A stretch of 64,000 bases of DNA from Malachius bipustulatus (lineage: Eukaryota; Arthropoda; Insecta; Coleoptera; Melyridae): NCBI GenBank assembly GCA_910589415.1, contig OU342630.1, positions 18,695,867 through 18,759,866 of the forward strand, written 5' to 3'. The translations under genes and the position numbers were made by a program. A model generated the notes under the pieces. That model made no database searches and was not told the origin of the DNA. It saw nothing but the letters and a program-made list of their open reading frames with translations. Positions 1 to 10,090 of this stretch are shown here, piece by piece. Position 1 is the stretch's first letter; the number at the start of each line of letters is the position of its first letter.

Positions 1-14
1 ACATCAACTGTGTA

Positions 15-67
15 TTTCTATGTTGCAAGCTTTCGGAGGAAACTGCCCCCCTTCATCAGGCTAGAAA
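15..67 (-). ncRNA. Hammerhead-ribozyme-like core in a Penelope-like repeat (- copy)
   Basis: Mirror image of the copy at 286-338, on the opposite strand, because the two terminal repeats are inverted. GAAA reads as TTTC at 31-34, stem II occupies 35-51 and the CTGATGA core is the complement of 53-59. It differs from the second Penelope-like element only where the stem pairing is preserved. Confidence 0.45.
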
Positions 68-285
68 CAGTTCAGTTGTGGCACATGAGTTGTTGTATAA
101 TTGAAGAATGTAATATTGGGTGTCATTATAAAATGGATTAGAATTTAATTTAAAATAAGATGTTACATTATCAGACCACCCTTGTGTTAAAACTCGTCAA
201 AATGGCGTGTTGTTATCGCCGGACCATGCCTTCAGGACGACTGATTCTTCAATTATACAACAACTCATGTGCCACAACTGAACTG

Positions 286-338
286 TTTCTAGCCTGATGA
301 AGGGGGGCAGTTTCCTCCGAAAGCTTGCAACATAGAAA
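286..338 (+). ncRNA. Hammerhead-ribozyme-like core in a Penelope-like repeat (+ copy)
   Basis: Stem I strand TTTCTA (286-291) pairs with TAGAAA (333-338). The core CTGATGA is at 294-300. Stem II is GGGGGG (302-307) with TCCTCC (313-318) around loop CAGTT, followed by GAAA (319-322). Helix III would be AGCT (322-325), self-complementary and too short to close in cis, so it suggests a dimeric ribozyme. Predicted cleavage follows T326. Hammerheads in Penelope-like elements are established knowledge; activity here is inference. One extra A (301) lies between the core and stem II. Confidence 0.5.
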
Positions 339-436
339 TACACAGTTGATGTAACTTTGGCCTTTTTATTGACTCAGCACCCAATATAACCACTGCTCTT
401 TGTCTAACTAGTCGAGTCACGACTATCTGGTATCAA

Positions 437-438
<2 letters not shown>

Positions 439-472
<34 letters not shown>
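439..472. repeat. (TA)n microsatellite
   Basis: A run of 17 TA units adjoining the end of the Penelope-like repeat on the left and a GGATG-motif repeat on the right. Confidence 0.95.
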
Positions 473-478
<6 letters not shown>

Positions 479-600
479 TCCTGCTAACATTATTGACTCC
501 GTCCACTTCCCTTTTACATTGATTATTACGTCCATCGCGTTATTGCGTCCGTATACCGGACGCAGTAAAGTCACCCCTGTTTTTGGAGCTCCTAAGACAG
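473..600 (-). repeat. GGATG-motif dispersed repeat, next to (TA)n
   Basis: Read on the minus strand, this contains several spaced copies of a GGACG/GGATG + caataa motif ending in AGCAGGATGTACATATA. The last ~30 bases match 8260-8300 on the plus strand almost base for base. Related blocks occur at 8030-8300, 9820-10090 and 20228-20320, always beside (TA)n. Family identity is unknown. No coding potential is seen. Confidence 0.5.
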
Positions 601-912
601 CTTCCAGAAAAATACGGTTAGATTTAGAGGCCAAATTTTAAGCCTGTACCAAAGTTTTTAAAAGCATTGCTCCATCTAGTGTCATTCTTAAGATATTTCA
701 AGATTTAAAATTTTTTGATGGTCTCAATAATGATACGACCATGTAAAAAGTGTATAATTTTAGTTCAGCAGAATTCCACCAGGGGCATGAAATAAATATA
801 CGTTTGCGTATATCACATGGACAATTAGCGAACAATAGTGCTTCCTCCAACTGGCAACGTCGCTATCTATTTTTAGAACAGCAGGTGCACGTAATACACA
901 CGGTCGAGTTTT

Positions 913-1130
913 ATGGCCCGCTAGGTCCATGACCTAAATTCGTTGGATTATTTCTTATGGGAACTCCTTAAAAATCAAGAGTATGATGTGCCCACTCTCA
1001 GTTTAGCGAAGTTGCAAGAACTCACCATACAAAAATTATAATCCGTGTATAGCCATATCAGCAATCCAAAGATCATTGCTCAAATTGATTTTAAAACCAG
1101 AATATGTATTAAGAAAATGCAGGTCGTTTT
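913..1130 (+). pseudogene. Decayed mariner-like transposase, C-terminal end
   Basis: The plus-strand frame from 913 reads WP-type/stop then DLNSLDYFLWELLKNQ, followed by EYDVPTLSLAKLQELTI. This is the conserved C-terminal block of Tc1/mariner transposases (D-L-x-x-L-D-x-F-L-W-x-x-L-K). A stop interrupts it just before the block and another follows TIQKL, and only the last ~70 residues are recognisable. Upstream, 750-912 may be further decayed transposase. Non-functional. The family differs from, or is far diverged from, the copy at 43.2-43.9 kb. Confidence 0.6.
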
Positions 1131-1504
1131 GAAAATATCCTGTACCTACCTATTAATGTCAATTTTCCACTTTTTGTATTTTTTCTTTATTAACTATTTT
1201 ATTTGTTAAATAATAGGTAGTTAGTAATTTGTTAGATGGTTTGTTGGATAATTTTTGCTTCCTTTCAATAATGTGTAAAATGCTCCTTTAACACATGTGA
1301 AATACTGGTGGCAAGTGGCATATCGCTGAGAAGGAAAGTGAATTCTACTTTTTAAAAATGTCAAAATCGAATATGGCCGGCCATTTGAAAAAAAAAGTTG
1401 ACTGTCCTAACTTGAATCTAGGTGGCCTAGAAAATTATTTCTACTTCATTCGATCCATGAGAACTATAAATACAAAAATTGAAAGTTTCACGAAATTATC
1501 TCTA
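1131..1504. other. AT-rich spacer, no recognised feature
   Basis: No frame with recognisable protein similarity. Contains short ORFs only and poly-A/T runs. Confidence 0.5.
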
Positions 1505-1925
1505 CAGGATGTCCCGAAATCATACGTAAGAATTCAAGAAGGTTATTCTACTTGAAAAATTATTGGCAAAACTATCTTTAACTTTTTTTTCGAAAACTCA
1601 CAAATAAGAAAGTTATAGGCATTCAAAATTTATTTTTTTAAATCAATATTTTTTTATTACACTTTTTCTAGTGTACAGATTTTCTTCAAATTAGGCACAC
1701 TTGTCACTGATAAACCTTGGTCTAAATTAGACTCAAATTCCTCAAAGCCAAACAGCCTTAACTGCCTTTGACCTTCAAAAAAGGCCTATAACTTTGTCCT
1801 AAATATTTTTTTCTCAATTTTGATGATGTGAAATTAAAGAACATGAAAAAATATTCGGAGAAGGACCTCCTGTTCTATCACGATAAAATGAACAGTTTCC
1901 GAGAAAAACCGTATAATGGTTTTTC
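1505..1925. repeat. Dispersed repeat, copy 1 (see 6348-6740)
   Basis: Starts at ACAGGATGTCC and runs through TCACAAATAAGAAAGTTATA to CGAGAAAAACC. The copy at 6348-6740 has the same order of sequence with scattered differences. The ACAGGRTGTCC end is shared with the foldback elements of this window, so this is probably one arm of such an element. No coding potential. Confidence 0.6.
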
Positions 1926-2040
1926 GTAGTTTTTCAAGGTTTATTTGCTTTTGACAGATAATGCTAAAAATTATAATTGTCAATAACTGATTGTTCAAAA
2001 GTAATGCATTCATCATTAAAACTTTAACAGCCAATATTAT

Positions 2041-2230
2041 AAAGGCTCATTACGCTAATGGACAGATTTCTGTGCTCGATTTTGAAGCTAATATCTACGT
2101 CAAATATGACTTTTATTACATAATATCTTTGTAATTACTTTCATGTCAAAAATAGATAAATTTAAAAATTTTCCACTTAGACTCGATAGATACCTTCTTC
2201 AGAAATGGACACAGCCGTAAGTGGCAAAGT
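2041..2230. repeat. Dispersed repeat related to 54,870-55,020
   Basis: The 3' half is the reverse complement of 54,905-55,010 (shared blocks include GTAATTACTTTCATGTCA and TACCTTCTTCAGAAATGG). The two ends of this copy (GGACAGATTTCTGTG and its inverse) form a short inverted repeat. Confidence 0.5.
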
Positions 2231-2716
2231 ATTACTTTTTAAAGAAAAACTTGTTTATAAAAATGAATTATTTATACCATTGAAGAAAAAGTAAAATTTA
2301 TTGAATGGCATTATTCTGGCAATTCACTTATATTAGAAATATCAGAGATTTGTACTCGGTTAGTTATCAAAATATCTATCAAAAGCAAAGCAACCTTGAA
2401 AAACTATGAAAAACCTTTCTCGAAAACGAAATTTTCTCGAAAACGGATGAACCAAATGAAAATGTAATTAAAACATAAGTAAGCAGCTTTTTTCCTTAAG
2501 GAGCTTTACATTTGATATTTTACTGTAAAATAATTAGGGGAGCCAATGTTTACAATAGTTTATTTTAACATGGGAATTCCCTATGTCCGGAAATTAAAGA
2601 GACACGGGTGTGTTAGTGCCATAGTGAAACTGTAGGGCACGCAGATGTAAATAATGACCCTAATAAATATCAGAATTTTTATTTTGAAACGATATTTTTT
2701 ATGTATTTATTGCATA

Positions 2717-3091
2717 TACAGAGTGTTCTACAAGCTCGGTAACAAACTTTGCCAGGAGATTGGTCCCTTGATTTTAAACATTTTTTAACAATAAAAATTT
2801 AAATTAGGTAAAAATCACAAAACTTAGGAAAAATAAAAAAAAATAAAACCAAATTTATAAAATTTGTTTCTATAAAAGAAAAATTATTTGTTGATTTTTC
2901 CATAAGTGTTGTGCTTTCAAGCCAATTTAATTTTTTGTTGTTAAAAGAGCGTAAATGCCTGGAACTCAAAAAAATAAAATAAAAAATCAGCTCCATGTTT
3001 ACTAAAAAAATATGTTTAAAATCAATTGACCTATGTTCAGGCAAAGTTTGTCATCCAACTTGTAGATTGTAGAACAGCAGAACAGCCTGTA
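2717..3091. mobile_element. Foldback (inverted-repeat) element, TACAG ends
   Basis: The left arm TACAGAGTGTTCTACAAG...CAAACTTTGCC matches in reverse the right arm GGCAAAGTTTGTC...TGTAGAACAG...CTGTA. Arms of roughly 120 bp surround an AT-rich centre. Non-autonomous, with no ORF of its own. Confidence 0.6.
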
Positions 3092-3208
3092 TAATAAGTC
3101 ATATGAGAAATAATTGTAAAAAAGAACGAAAAAAGGAATAATTTATTGTATTTTTCTCGTCTGTTTTCATTCAATGAAATAAACCTTAAATATTTTTTTT
3201 TAACATAC

Positions 3209-3425
3209 AGGCTGTCCCAGCTTATTCGAAGCGGTCTCTGTAGGCAAAGCGATTGACTTTTCCAAAAAATTTTTGCAAATTCAAGTACAGAATCACAATG
3301 GTCATAATTTAAAATTATTTTGGACTATACAGAGTGTCCCATATGAGAGTGGCATATCAAAGTTATGTTTTTTTAAATGGAATGCTCCTATGTTATTGCA
3401 TTTTTAGATTTTTTAATCTGTTTTA
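3209..3425. repeat. Single arm of the 14.7-15.4 kb repeat family
   Basis: Begins ACAGGCTGTCCC and contains GCGGTCTCTGT, ACAGAATCACAATGG and GAGAGTGGCATATCAAAG. The same blocks in the same order occur at 14,715-14,900. The opposite arm is not present here. Confidence 0.6.
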
Positions 3426-3694
3426 TTTATTTTTTTGTGAAAAATGTAGAACAAACAAAATGACATTACCTATTCCCTTTGAAGATGTCATAACTTTTTT
3501 GAAAAAATATCCTATGTAGGTAGTCGTGCAATCATCAGAATTTCATCTCATTTATATTTTTTTTCAAACAACGAATACGTACCTACCAAAGTACCTTAAT
3601 TATACCGAGAGGCAAAATCACATGATTTACATTTATAGCTTATTCAATGAAAAGGTTAATATTTCATAAACTGTAACCGAGCTTCAAATCTAAT

Positions 3695-3870
3695 TTTAAC
3701 GTAAAAATGGCTCTCTCTATACGACACAAACCTCAGACGGTCTGGTTAAGACAAGGAGAACGATGTTTCGATGTTATTATCCCTCATCAGCTTGCATCGA
3801 CAGAGATAGCGAGTGTATTAATGAGTATAACACTTTTACGTTCATAGAGAGAGCCATTTGTATTCTAAAC
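3695..3870. repeat. Short inverted-repeat element
   Basis: AAATGGCTCTCTCTAT at about 3705 is inverted as ATAGAGAGAGCCATTT at about 3846, with a further short match outside it. About 130 bp lies between. Looks like a small MITE; no ORF. Confidence 0.4.
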
Positions 3871-4317
3871 ACGGATGCCTATCTATCTCAAGCAAGTCAA
3901 ACTTTACTTGTGAAATATTGTTATTTTGATTCAAAATACTCGAAAGTTTCCTTATTAAATTTTATGAAAGTAGAAATTGAATTGTAATCAAATTATTATG
4001 TTTGATTAATCTTACATGTACTATTCTTTTGGTACAGTCGAAAACTTTGAGCTCGCCCACTTTTTTCGCGAAATGAAAAAAGAAATATTTTTTCGACGCG
4101 CCATTTCTAAGGTTTTCCTGAGAATAACGTTTCCTCAAAGGGTCACATGTAAAAAAAGATTCAGGCTCTAAAATTTAGTGGAAAATTATTGTCGATTTGT
4201 AAAGTACTTTTAACTCATAAGTAATCGAAATAATTTAAAAAATACAAAAGTACATTATTATTATTATCAAGTATTTGTTTCTCAAGTATTATCACTTTGT
4301 TGGTATAAAAGACAATA

Positions 4318-4900
4318 CAGGGTGTTTCAGTGATAGTGGACCAAGCTAAAATGAGTAGTTTCTCTCTTGAATACAAGCTGAAAATGTAAATCTTAGCTCA
4401 AAATGACGTTTCGTTTAAGAAATACAGTGTCAAAGTTTAAAGAAGTATAACAGTTTTTGATTGCAACCAGTTTAAATTTAAACCGATTTTGATGAAACTT
4501 GGCATGAAAAATAAACAAACAAGGATATTGTCTTTAATTTTGCTATTTCAGGTTTTGTCGATGCCGTATAGTGTGTCGTGTGGCGTAGATATTCGGTGTT
4601 AACGTCCATTTTCTCTCTCAATACATGTTACTATACCGGGTGTCTCTCTGAGGTCCGCCACTCTAAGGTTGGAAACTATTGGTCGTAGAGTTTCGAAAAA
4701 AAATTTGCCATGATATAAGTAACCACGAATGAAAATATTTTCAAGATGTTTTCCGGAAAGTCTAGAAATATAGGAAGTTGAAGAAATCCACTTCGTTATT
4801 TTAATGGGGACATCCTGCCTAATATTACGTTTTTATATTGTCCGACAAAGTTAAATGCACATAATAGTTTCCACAATCAGGGTGTAACAGAGTAGCTTAT
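4318..4900. repeat. Two fragments with CAGGGTGT/CGGGTGTC ends
   Basis: ACAGGGTGTTTCAGTG starts at 4318 and ACCGGGTGTCTCTCTGAG at about 4636. The second resembles the outer arm of the palindrome at 48,888 (both continue into a 'gg-aaactattggtc' / 'cggaaactaatggg' block). Neither has a clear partner arm here. Confidence 0.45.
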
Positions 4901-5019
4901 GAGCTACAAACAAAATAAACTCTGAATTTTTCAATTTCAAAGGCGTTTAAGTAAATTATGAAGACGGATAAAAATATCGAAAAATCGCTTACCTACATGT
5001 CCCTATCTTAACTTTAAGT

Positions 5020-6118
5020 TCTGTCAAGAATTCTGTGTCCGGTGATCCGGTCTGGATAATATTTTCATAGTTTAATACTCACCACATCTAGTCCCATATG
5101 AGAAAAAAATAAATCCCCCCGTTCCAATAAAACGCCTCCCAAACCCCTAAATTTATTTTATTTTATTTTTTTGAGTATGAGGGAGAATGGGGACTTTTTT
5201 TACACACAGTAGTATTAGATAAAAAAGAAATTTACCTCCCCTCGGCCCCTCAAAAGATTTTTTTGGAGTGAGAAGCGAAGTGGGGCAGTTTTATTTATTT
5301 TTGCGTTATTCATCACTAAAGCAGTCGACTGCGAAAATTTCAGCCCGATCGGACGACCGACGCCGATTTTATACGCCGAAAAGCTCAACGACGAACTATC
5401 GGCATATCTTGAATATGACGTCACACAGTTACCGCGTACCGTAACTTCCGTGTCCGTGGTCCGATCTGGATGAAATTTTCACAGTTTACTCACCACACCT
5501 AGTGGTGTTAGCGAAAAAAACTAAATCCTTCCCTTCCCTTCTTTCGAACCCCAAAAGATTTTATTTTGAGTGAGAAGCGAAGAGGGGCAGTTTTATTTAT
5601 TTTTGCGTTATTCATCACTAAAGCAGTCGACTGTGAAAATTTCAGCCCGATCGGACAACCGACGCCTATTTTATACGCTGAAAAGCTCAACGACGAACTA
5701 TCGGCATATCTCGAATATGACGTCACGCAGACTACCGCGTACCGTAACTTCCGTGTCCGTGGTCCGATCTGGATGAAATTTTCACAGTTTACTCACCACT
5801 CCCAGTAGTATTAGTGAAAAAAACTAAATTGTACCATTCCCTCCCTTCGAACCCCAAAAGATATTATTTTGAGTGAGAAGCGAAGTGGGGCCGTTTTATT
5901 TATTTTTGCGTTATTCATCACTAAAGCAGTCCATTGTGAAAATTTCAGCCCGATCGGACGACCGACGCCGATTTTATACGCCGAAAAGCTCAACGATGAA
6001 CTATCGGCATACTCGAATATGACGTCACACACAGTTACCGTGTACCGTAACTTCCGTGTCCATGGTCCGATTTGAATGAAATTTTCACAGTTTACTCACT
6101 ACACCTATATTAGATAAA
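5020..6118. repeat. Tandem repeat, about 301-bp unit, 3 full units plus partial ends
   Basis: The ATGACGTCAC box recurs at 5415, 5716 and 6018, giving a period of 301-302 bp. Units share GTCCGTGGTCCGAT, GAAATTTTCACAGTTTACTC, GTGAGAAGCGAAG and CAGCCCGATCGGAC. The first unit is degenerate in its left part. Each unit stays open on both strands for 60-80 codons; the plus frame has a hydrophobic stretch (LFIFALFITKAV), the minus frame a Ser-rich one. I infer that most or all of this is chance openness in young satellite copies. Confidence 0.85.
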
Positions 6119-6347
6119 AAAGAAATGATAATTAAAATTATTCTGTATCAATAATATTGATAGAAAATAAATAAAAATAAAATATATAAATTTTATTTGT
6201 CATCAAAATAATAGAAACCTAACTTTTTTATTTAATTTTCATGACGTACACAAAGTAAATTTTGCACTTTGCAGGTAATATTTCTTTCAGTGATATAGGT
6301 ATTATAATAATGTATCAATGCAGGGTATATTTATTTATTTAATACAG

Positions 6348-6740
6348 GGTGTCCGGAGGTTACTATTTTTAGAAAACACACAAATAAGGAAGTTATAGGC
6401 CTTCAAATTTGATTTTTTAAATCAATATTTTTTATTACACTTTGTTCTAGTGTACGGATTTTCTTCCAAGCTGTCACTCTTCTCTTCAATCATTCTTCAA
6501 TCTTATCACTTATCACAAAGGATACAAATATACCTTTGTATCCTTGGTCCATATTAGACCCAAATTCCTCAAAGCCAAAGAACCTTAACTGCCCTTTTAA
6601 CCCTCAAAAAAGGCCTATAGCTTGCTCCGTAATATTTTTTTCTGAGTTTTGAAGATGCACAATTGAAGAACATGAAGAAATATTCGGAAAAGGTCCTATC
6701 ACGATAAAATGAGCAGTTTCCGAGAAAAACCCTTTTGAAA
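6348..6740. repeat. Dispersed repeat, copy 2 (see 1505-1925)
   Basis: Opens with ACAGGGTGTCCGGAGG and follows the same course as 1505-1925 through AAGTTATAGG, TAGTGTACGGATTTTC and the final CCGAGAAAAACC. A short tandem (tatcact-cttcaat type) expansion sits at about 6475-6530. Confidence 0.6.
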
Positions 6741-8029
6741 TATTCTTTGCACTAAATTTGCCCACCATAAGTTCTGATCATTCTCATTTCTCAACAATAA
6801 CAAAGCATGCTTTAGAAACAACTTATTTATTTACTTAATTTAAATTTTATTGAATTTGATTTATCAGTTAGTACTTCGTCCAGTGTTTATTTAAATTAAT
6901 GGCTAATATCTAGACAGAAACATTCTATTTTTTAAAGACTTTTACCGCCAGACGCTACTGATGTTTGAGTTATTCCTTGTTTAATTTAGACCAAAAAAGG
7001 TATATACTTTTCTGGAAACAAGCACTGTTTTTAAAGTATCTACCTTTTCCATGATGTATGTATGACCTAAAGTCCAAAGTATCGAAAATTTAATCATTAG
7101 GTACTTTATAAATGATTATTGTAATGTTATTGTCGATAGCAGGTTACTTCCCACACATTGCATTATTATTATTATTTATGACAGTTTCGCACCCTGTATC
7201 GATATTGTACTCGAGCGCATCGCCCTGGCCGGGTCGCTATTATTTTTCTTAGTTGTATTCTTAGAGTATTCATTTAATTTATGAATACTTCCTGTCAGTC
7301 CCCTGTCAGAATAGTTCTTTTATTCACTGGATATCATAATAACCACCACGCAGGCAATATGATGTTGTTAGATAACCATTCTTCTTTTTCTTCTTATTTA
7401 AAAAAAAAAGCTGAGAATGTTTCTTTTTTTTTTCTTTTTTTTTGAGACAAATTTTTGGTTTCCTTGATTTATTAGATACCGCTTGACATGAAAAAGCAAT
7501 ATCGAATCATAAGAGAAACAAAACTTGACTATGAGAACCTTACGATCTAGTTGTCTTTGAAAATTTTCGAAATGTCAAAGGGATAATTTTTATCCCTACT
7601 GAGATTACGAACTTGAAAATCTAAGGATGAGAGGATGGTTGTCAAGAAAATAAAATAACTTAAAAAATAGCAAGTCAGTAAGTCAGAGAAGTCCGAAGAA
7701 AAAATAATTTTTATTAAAAATGAAATTAGCGAATCTCGCAATATCGCTTTTAGTGTTCATCATTATTATTTACTGACTCTATCTCAAATCTCAGTTTGTT
7801 TAATTTCTTGTGTTTTTGCAATACGTCAGCAAACACTTGACATACAAATGCAGTCCACGAAAAATTACCCACAGAAACGCAGTATAAGCAGTTACGCAGC
7901 TACACCAATTGTGAGACCTACAAAAAATCACCATTCCATCTAAGGGTTAATGCACTCAAAACAGGTTGAAAATGGATGCAATAATGTTATAGAATTGTAA
8001 GGCTTATGTATTTAACTTTGGCAACAACG
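6741..8029. other. AT-rich spacer with a fragment of the 16-18 kb repeat
   Basis: Mostly unrecognised. Around 7440-7640 the blocks TTTTTGGTTTCC, CATAAGAGAAACAAAACTTGACTATGAG (split) and GATCTAGTTGTC match one arm of the foldback cluster at 16.5-17.8 kb. No coding evidence. Confidence 0.45.
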
Positions 8030-8303
8030 CATGGACGTAATAATGTATAATATACACACAGGTGGAAGTAGTAAAGTTATTAACATGAACGGTTTCAATA
8101 AGGTATGGAAAACATATGAAGTAATGTATACAGGAAAATTAAATTCCTGTAAATCTGATGACGTGCCTTAAGCAGAAAACTATCTTACCTACCAATATTC
8201 GCGCCGTAGTTCAGGTTTTATCCACGTTTTCTGGGGGACGCAATAAGGATGGATTGTGAAAGGATGCAATAATATTAGCAGGATGTAAATATATATATAT
8301 ATT
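8030..8303 (+). repeat. GGATG-motif repeat ending in (TA)n
   Basis: Contains GGACGTAATAATG, GGACGCAATAAGG, GGATGCAATAAT and AGCAGGATGTAAATATA in series, then TA repeats at 8289-8303. It matches 473-500 in reverse. The Penelope-like element starts immediately after the TA tract. Confidence 0.5.
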
Positions 8304-8404
8304 GAATTGGTGGAAGCACGACAGTACTTGTTGGAACAAAACAATTGAATGGTAGAACTGGGGATTCTGTCGTTGACTTGGGGCTTTAAATAAGAATACT
8401 CTTT

Positions 8405-8458
8405 TTGCTACACCGAGCTTTCGAAAATCTTTATTTTCTTCATCAGGGCTGGAAAATA
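8405..8458 (-). ncRNA. Hammerhead-like core, minus-strand pLTR
   Basis: Reverse complement of the motif at 9690-9745: GAAA at 8419-8422, stem II in 8423-8438 and the CTGATGA core in 8440-8446. Present because the terminal repeats are inverted. Confidence 0.45.
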
Positions 8459-8583
8459 CCACAAAACATTGAAATAGAACAAACAATCATTGAATTGTGA
8501 TACACACTTACTCTGCAAGCGAGGTTTAAAAGTAAAGTAGCTAAAGTTAACACAGGGTTCATTCCTTCCCACTTGGAGTAAAA

Positions 8584-8943
8584 ATGTGGGTGATTAACGT
8601 CGTTTATAGTATACCTTGTCAAGATTGTGATTCTTTGTACATTGGCGAGACCAAAAGGCAGCTCGGTAATAGGATCATCTCCCACAAAAGTGATTGTAGG
8701 AATAATAAGTTGCATTGTGCTTTAGCCCAACATGCAGTCTCTAATAAACACACGCCTAACTATGAGGCTGCTTCTATCTTAGTTAATGAGTCCAATTACA
8801 GGAAACGCTTGATACATGAGATGATAGAGATCAGTAAGCAACCTAAAGCCCTTAACAAATGTTCCGATGTCAGAGGACTCAGCTCCATTTACTCCTACCT
8901 CATCTCGAGATTTTGTACTAGCAGTAATACATCACAGGTGTAA
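8584..8943 (+). CDS. GIY-YIG endonuclease domain of a Penelope-like element (partial)
   Basis: 119 codons, the C-terminal domain of a Penelope-like polyprotein. Visible signatures are VVYSIPCQDC at residues 6-15, then SLYIGETKR (the YIG half), R at the end of QLGNR, HKSD, and an E in RLIHEMIEI. Then comes a conserved NKCSDVRGLSSIY tail. The IPC-x2-C pair belongs to the Zn-finger-like module typical of Penelope-type GIY-YIG domains. The enzyme would nick DNA to prime reverse transcription. The RT half is missing and the frame begins inside the inverted left arm, so no functional protein is expected. The frame itself has no stops or shifts, suggesting modest age. Confidence 0.8.
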   Translation: MWVINVVYSIPCQDCDSLYIGETKRQLGNRIISHKSDCRNNKLHCALAQHAVSNKHTPNYEAASILVNESNYRKRLIHEMIEISKQPKALNKCSDVRGLSSIYSYLISRFCTSSNTSQV

Positions 8944-9691
8944 AGTTGGTTGCAGCGCTAGGTCAGTAAGTTTGGTTGCCTATTCCAATATTATAATTCA
9001 CTTGTTTTTAAAATTGTCTTCTCCTTTGCTTATATGGCCTGCACCTTTGGTATTTACATCCCTAAATTTTAACAAGCAATTATTGCAATTGACAACATTG
9101 ACATAAATGTCTTGCTCAACGCAATTAATTTCTTAATCCATCATTGTCAATGATCTGCCATTTCTGTCTGTCCTTTTTGTATTTTCACACATCACTTGTC
9201 TTACCAGACTTTCCCTTGGATTTTGTTTTCGAATTTGTCAACCTGTCAATCACATGACATACAGTAACTTCTTAAAATAATTGATTATTTTTATATCAAT
9301 TTTCAAAAAAAAATTGTAGACAGCCATCTTGTTCTTTAAGATATCATGGTAGGCCCCCATGAGCTGGCTTCATCTGCCAGATTTTTTAAATTTTAATTGT
9401 TAGTTTTTACCTATTGATAAATGACACCACGTAATCTTAATTGTGTTGTAATAATGTAGACTACAGTTTTAACCTGTTTTTGTGTCGGTCATGTGTGAGT
9501 TTTCATGTGTTGCTTGTACAATTTCCAATGTGACTAGGACCTTCAGTCCAACGTAATCACCCACGTTTTTACTCCAAGTGGGAAGGAATGAACCCTGTGT
9601 TAACTTTAGCTACTGTACTTTTAAACCTCGCTTGCAGAGTAAGTGTGTATCACAATTCAATGATTGTTTGTTCTATTTCAATGTTTTGTGG

Positions 9692-9748
9692 TATTTTCCA
9701 GCCCTGATGAAGAAAATAAAGATTTTCGAAAGCTCGGTGTAGCAAAAA
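9692..9748 (+). ncRNA. Hammerhead-like core, plus-strand pLTR
   Basis: CTGATGA at 9704-9710, one extra A, then stem II GAAAAT (9712-9717) with ATTTTC (9722-9727) around loop AAAG, then GAAA (9728-9731). AGCT follows with C9735 as the predicted cleavage base. Stem I is weaker: CC (9702-9703) with GG, and TTTT (9694-9697) with AAAA after an internal loop. Stem II is entirely different in sequence from the element at 286-338 yet fully paired in both, which is covariation. Confidence 0.5.
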
Positions 9749-9806
9749 GAGTATTCTTATTTAAAGCCCCAAGTCAACGACAGAATCCCCAGTTCTACCA
9801 TTCAAT

Positions 9807-10090
9807 ATATATATATATAGTCGACCATCGTATCTTGTGACATCCGGTAAAAATTTCGACGTTTCTGCATCCACCCTCTAGAGTGACAATAAAAGAAAAA
9901 GAAAAATATGACTTTCTAAACACGACGTGAGGAAGTTATTGCAACATTAAAAATAGAACTATACACGAAAAAAAAAATTGGTTTTTGCTATCACATTGAC
10001 ATCCTCTGTATATTCGATATACATTTTTATGGAATCAGCGTTATGCCATCCATAAAAATTTCATCGACGTTATGACATCCCCACAGGGTT
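9807..10090 (-). repeat. (TA)n followed by inverted GGATG-motif repeat
   Basis: After the TA tract, the minus-strand motif GGATGTCA(C/T)AA is present as TTGTGACATCC, TTGACATCC and TTATGACATCC. The interior shares a 'gatagcaaaaa' block with 20,255-20,275. Orientation is opposite to 8030-8303, so the repeats face each other across the TA tract and the Penelope-like insertion. Confidence 0.5.

Larger units (their letters stand above)
1..352. mobile_element. Penelope-like element terminal repeats, head-to-head pair (no ORF)
   Basis: Bases 1-108 are the reverse complement of 245-352, separated by a spacer of about 135 bp. Each arm carries the same CTGATGA...GAAAGCTTGC block found in the terminal repeats of the Penelope-like element at 8304-9806, so I infer a Penelope-like pLTR pair. 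Inverted pLTRs are an established arrangement for this retroelement class. No endonuclease or RT frame is present, so this is a terminal remnant or an extreme truncation. The window edge may cut off the left side. Similarity to the second element runs on through about 85 bp of poorly conserved sequence up to the (TA)n tract at 439. Confidence 0.6.
8304..9806 (+). mobile_element. Penelope-like retroelement, truncated, with inverted terminal repeats
   Basis: An arm at 8344-8600 is the near-perfect reverse complement of 9550-9806 (about 250 bp each), and the interior encodes only the GIY-YIG endonuclease end of the polyprotein. The RT domain is absent, so the element is 5'-truncated with an added inverted pLTR, as is common in this class. 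About 40 bp (8304-8343) extends beyond the left arm; short single-end extensions are known for Penelope-like elements. TA repeats touch both sides (8289-8303 and 9805-9819). Confidence 0.8.

Noticed and set aside
8211..8715. Two overlapping minus-strand ORFs of about 90 codons
   Set aside because: They cover the inverted pLTR and overlap the opposite-strand GIY-YIG frame; no protein similarity.
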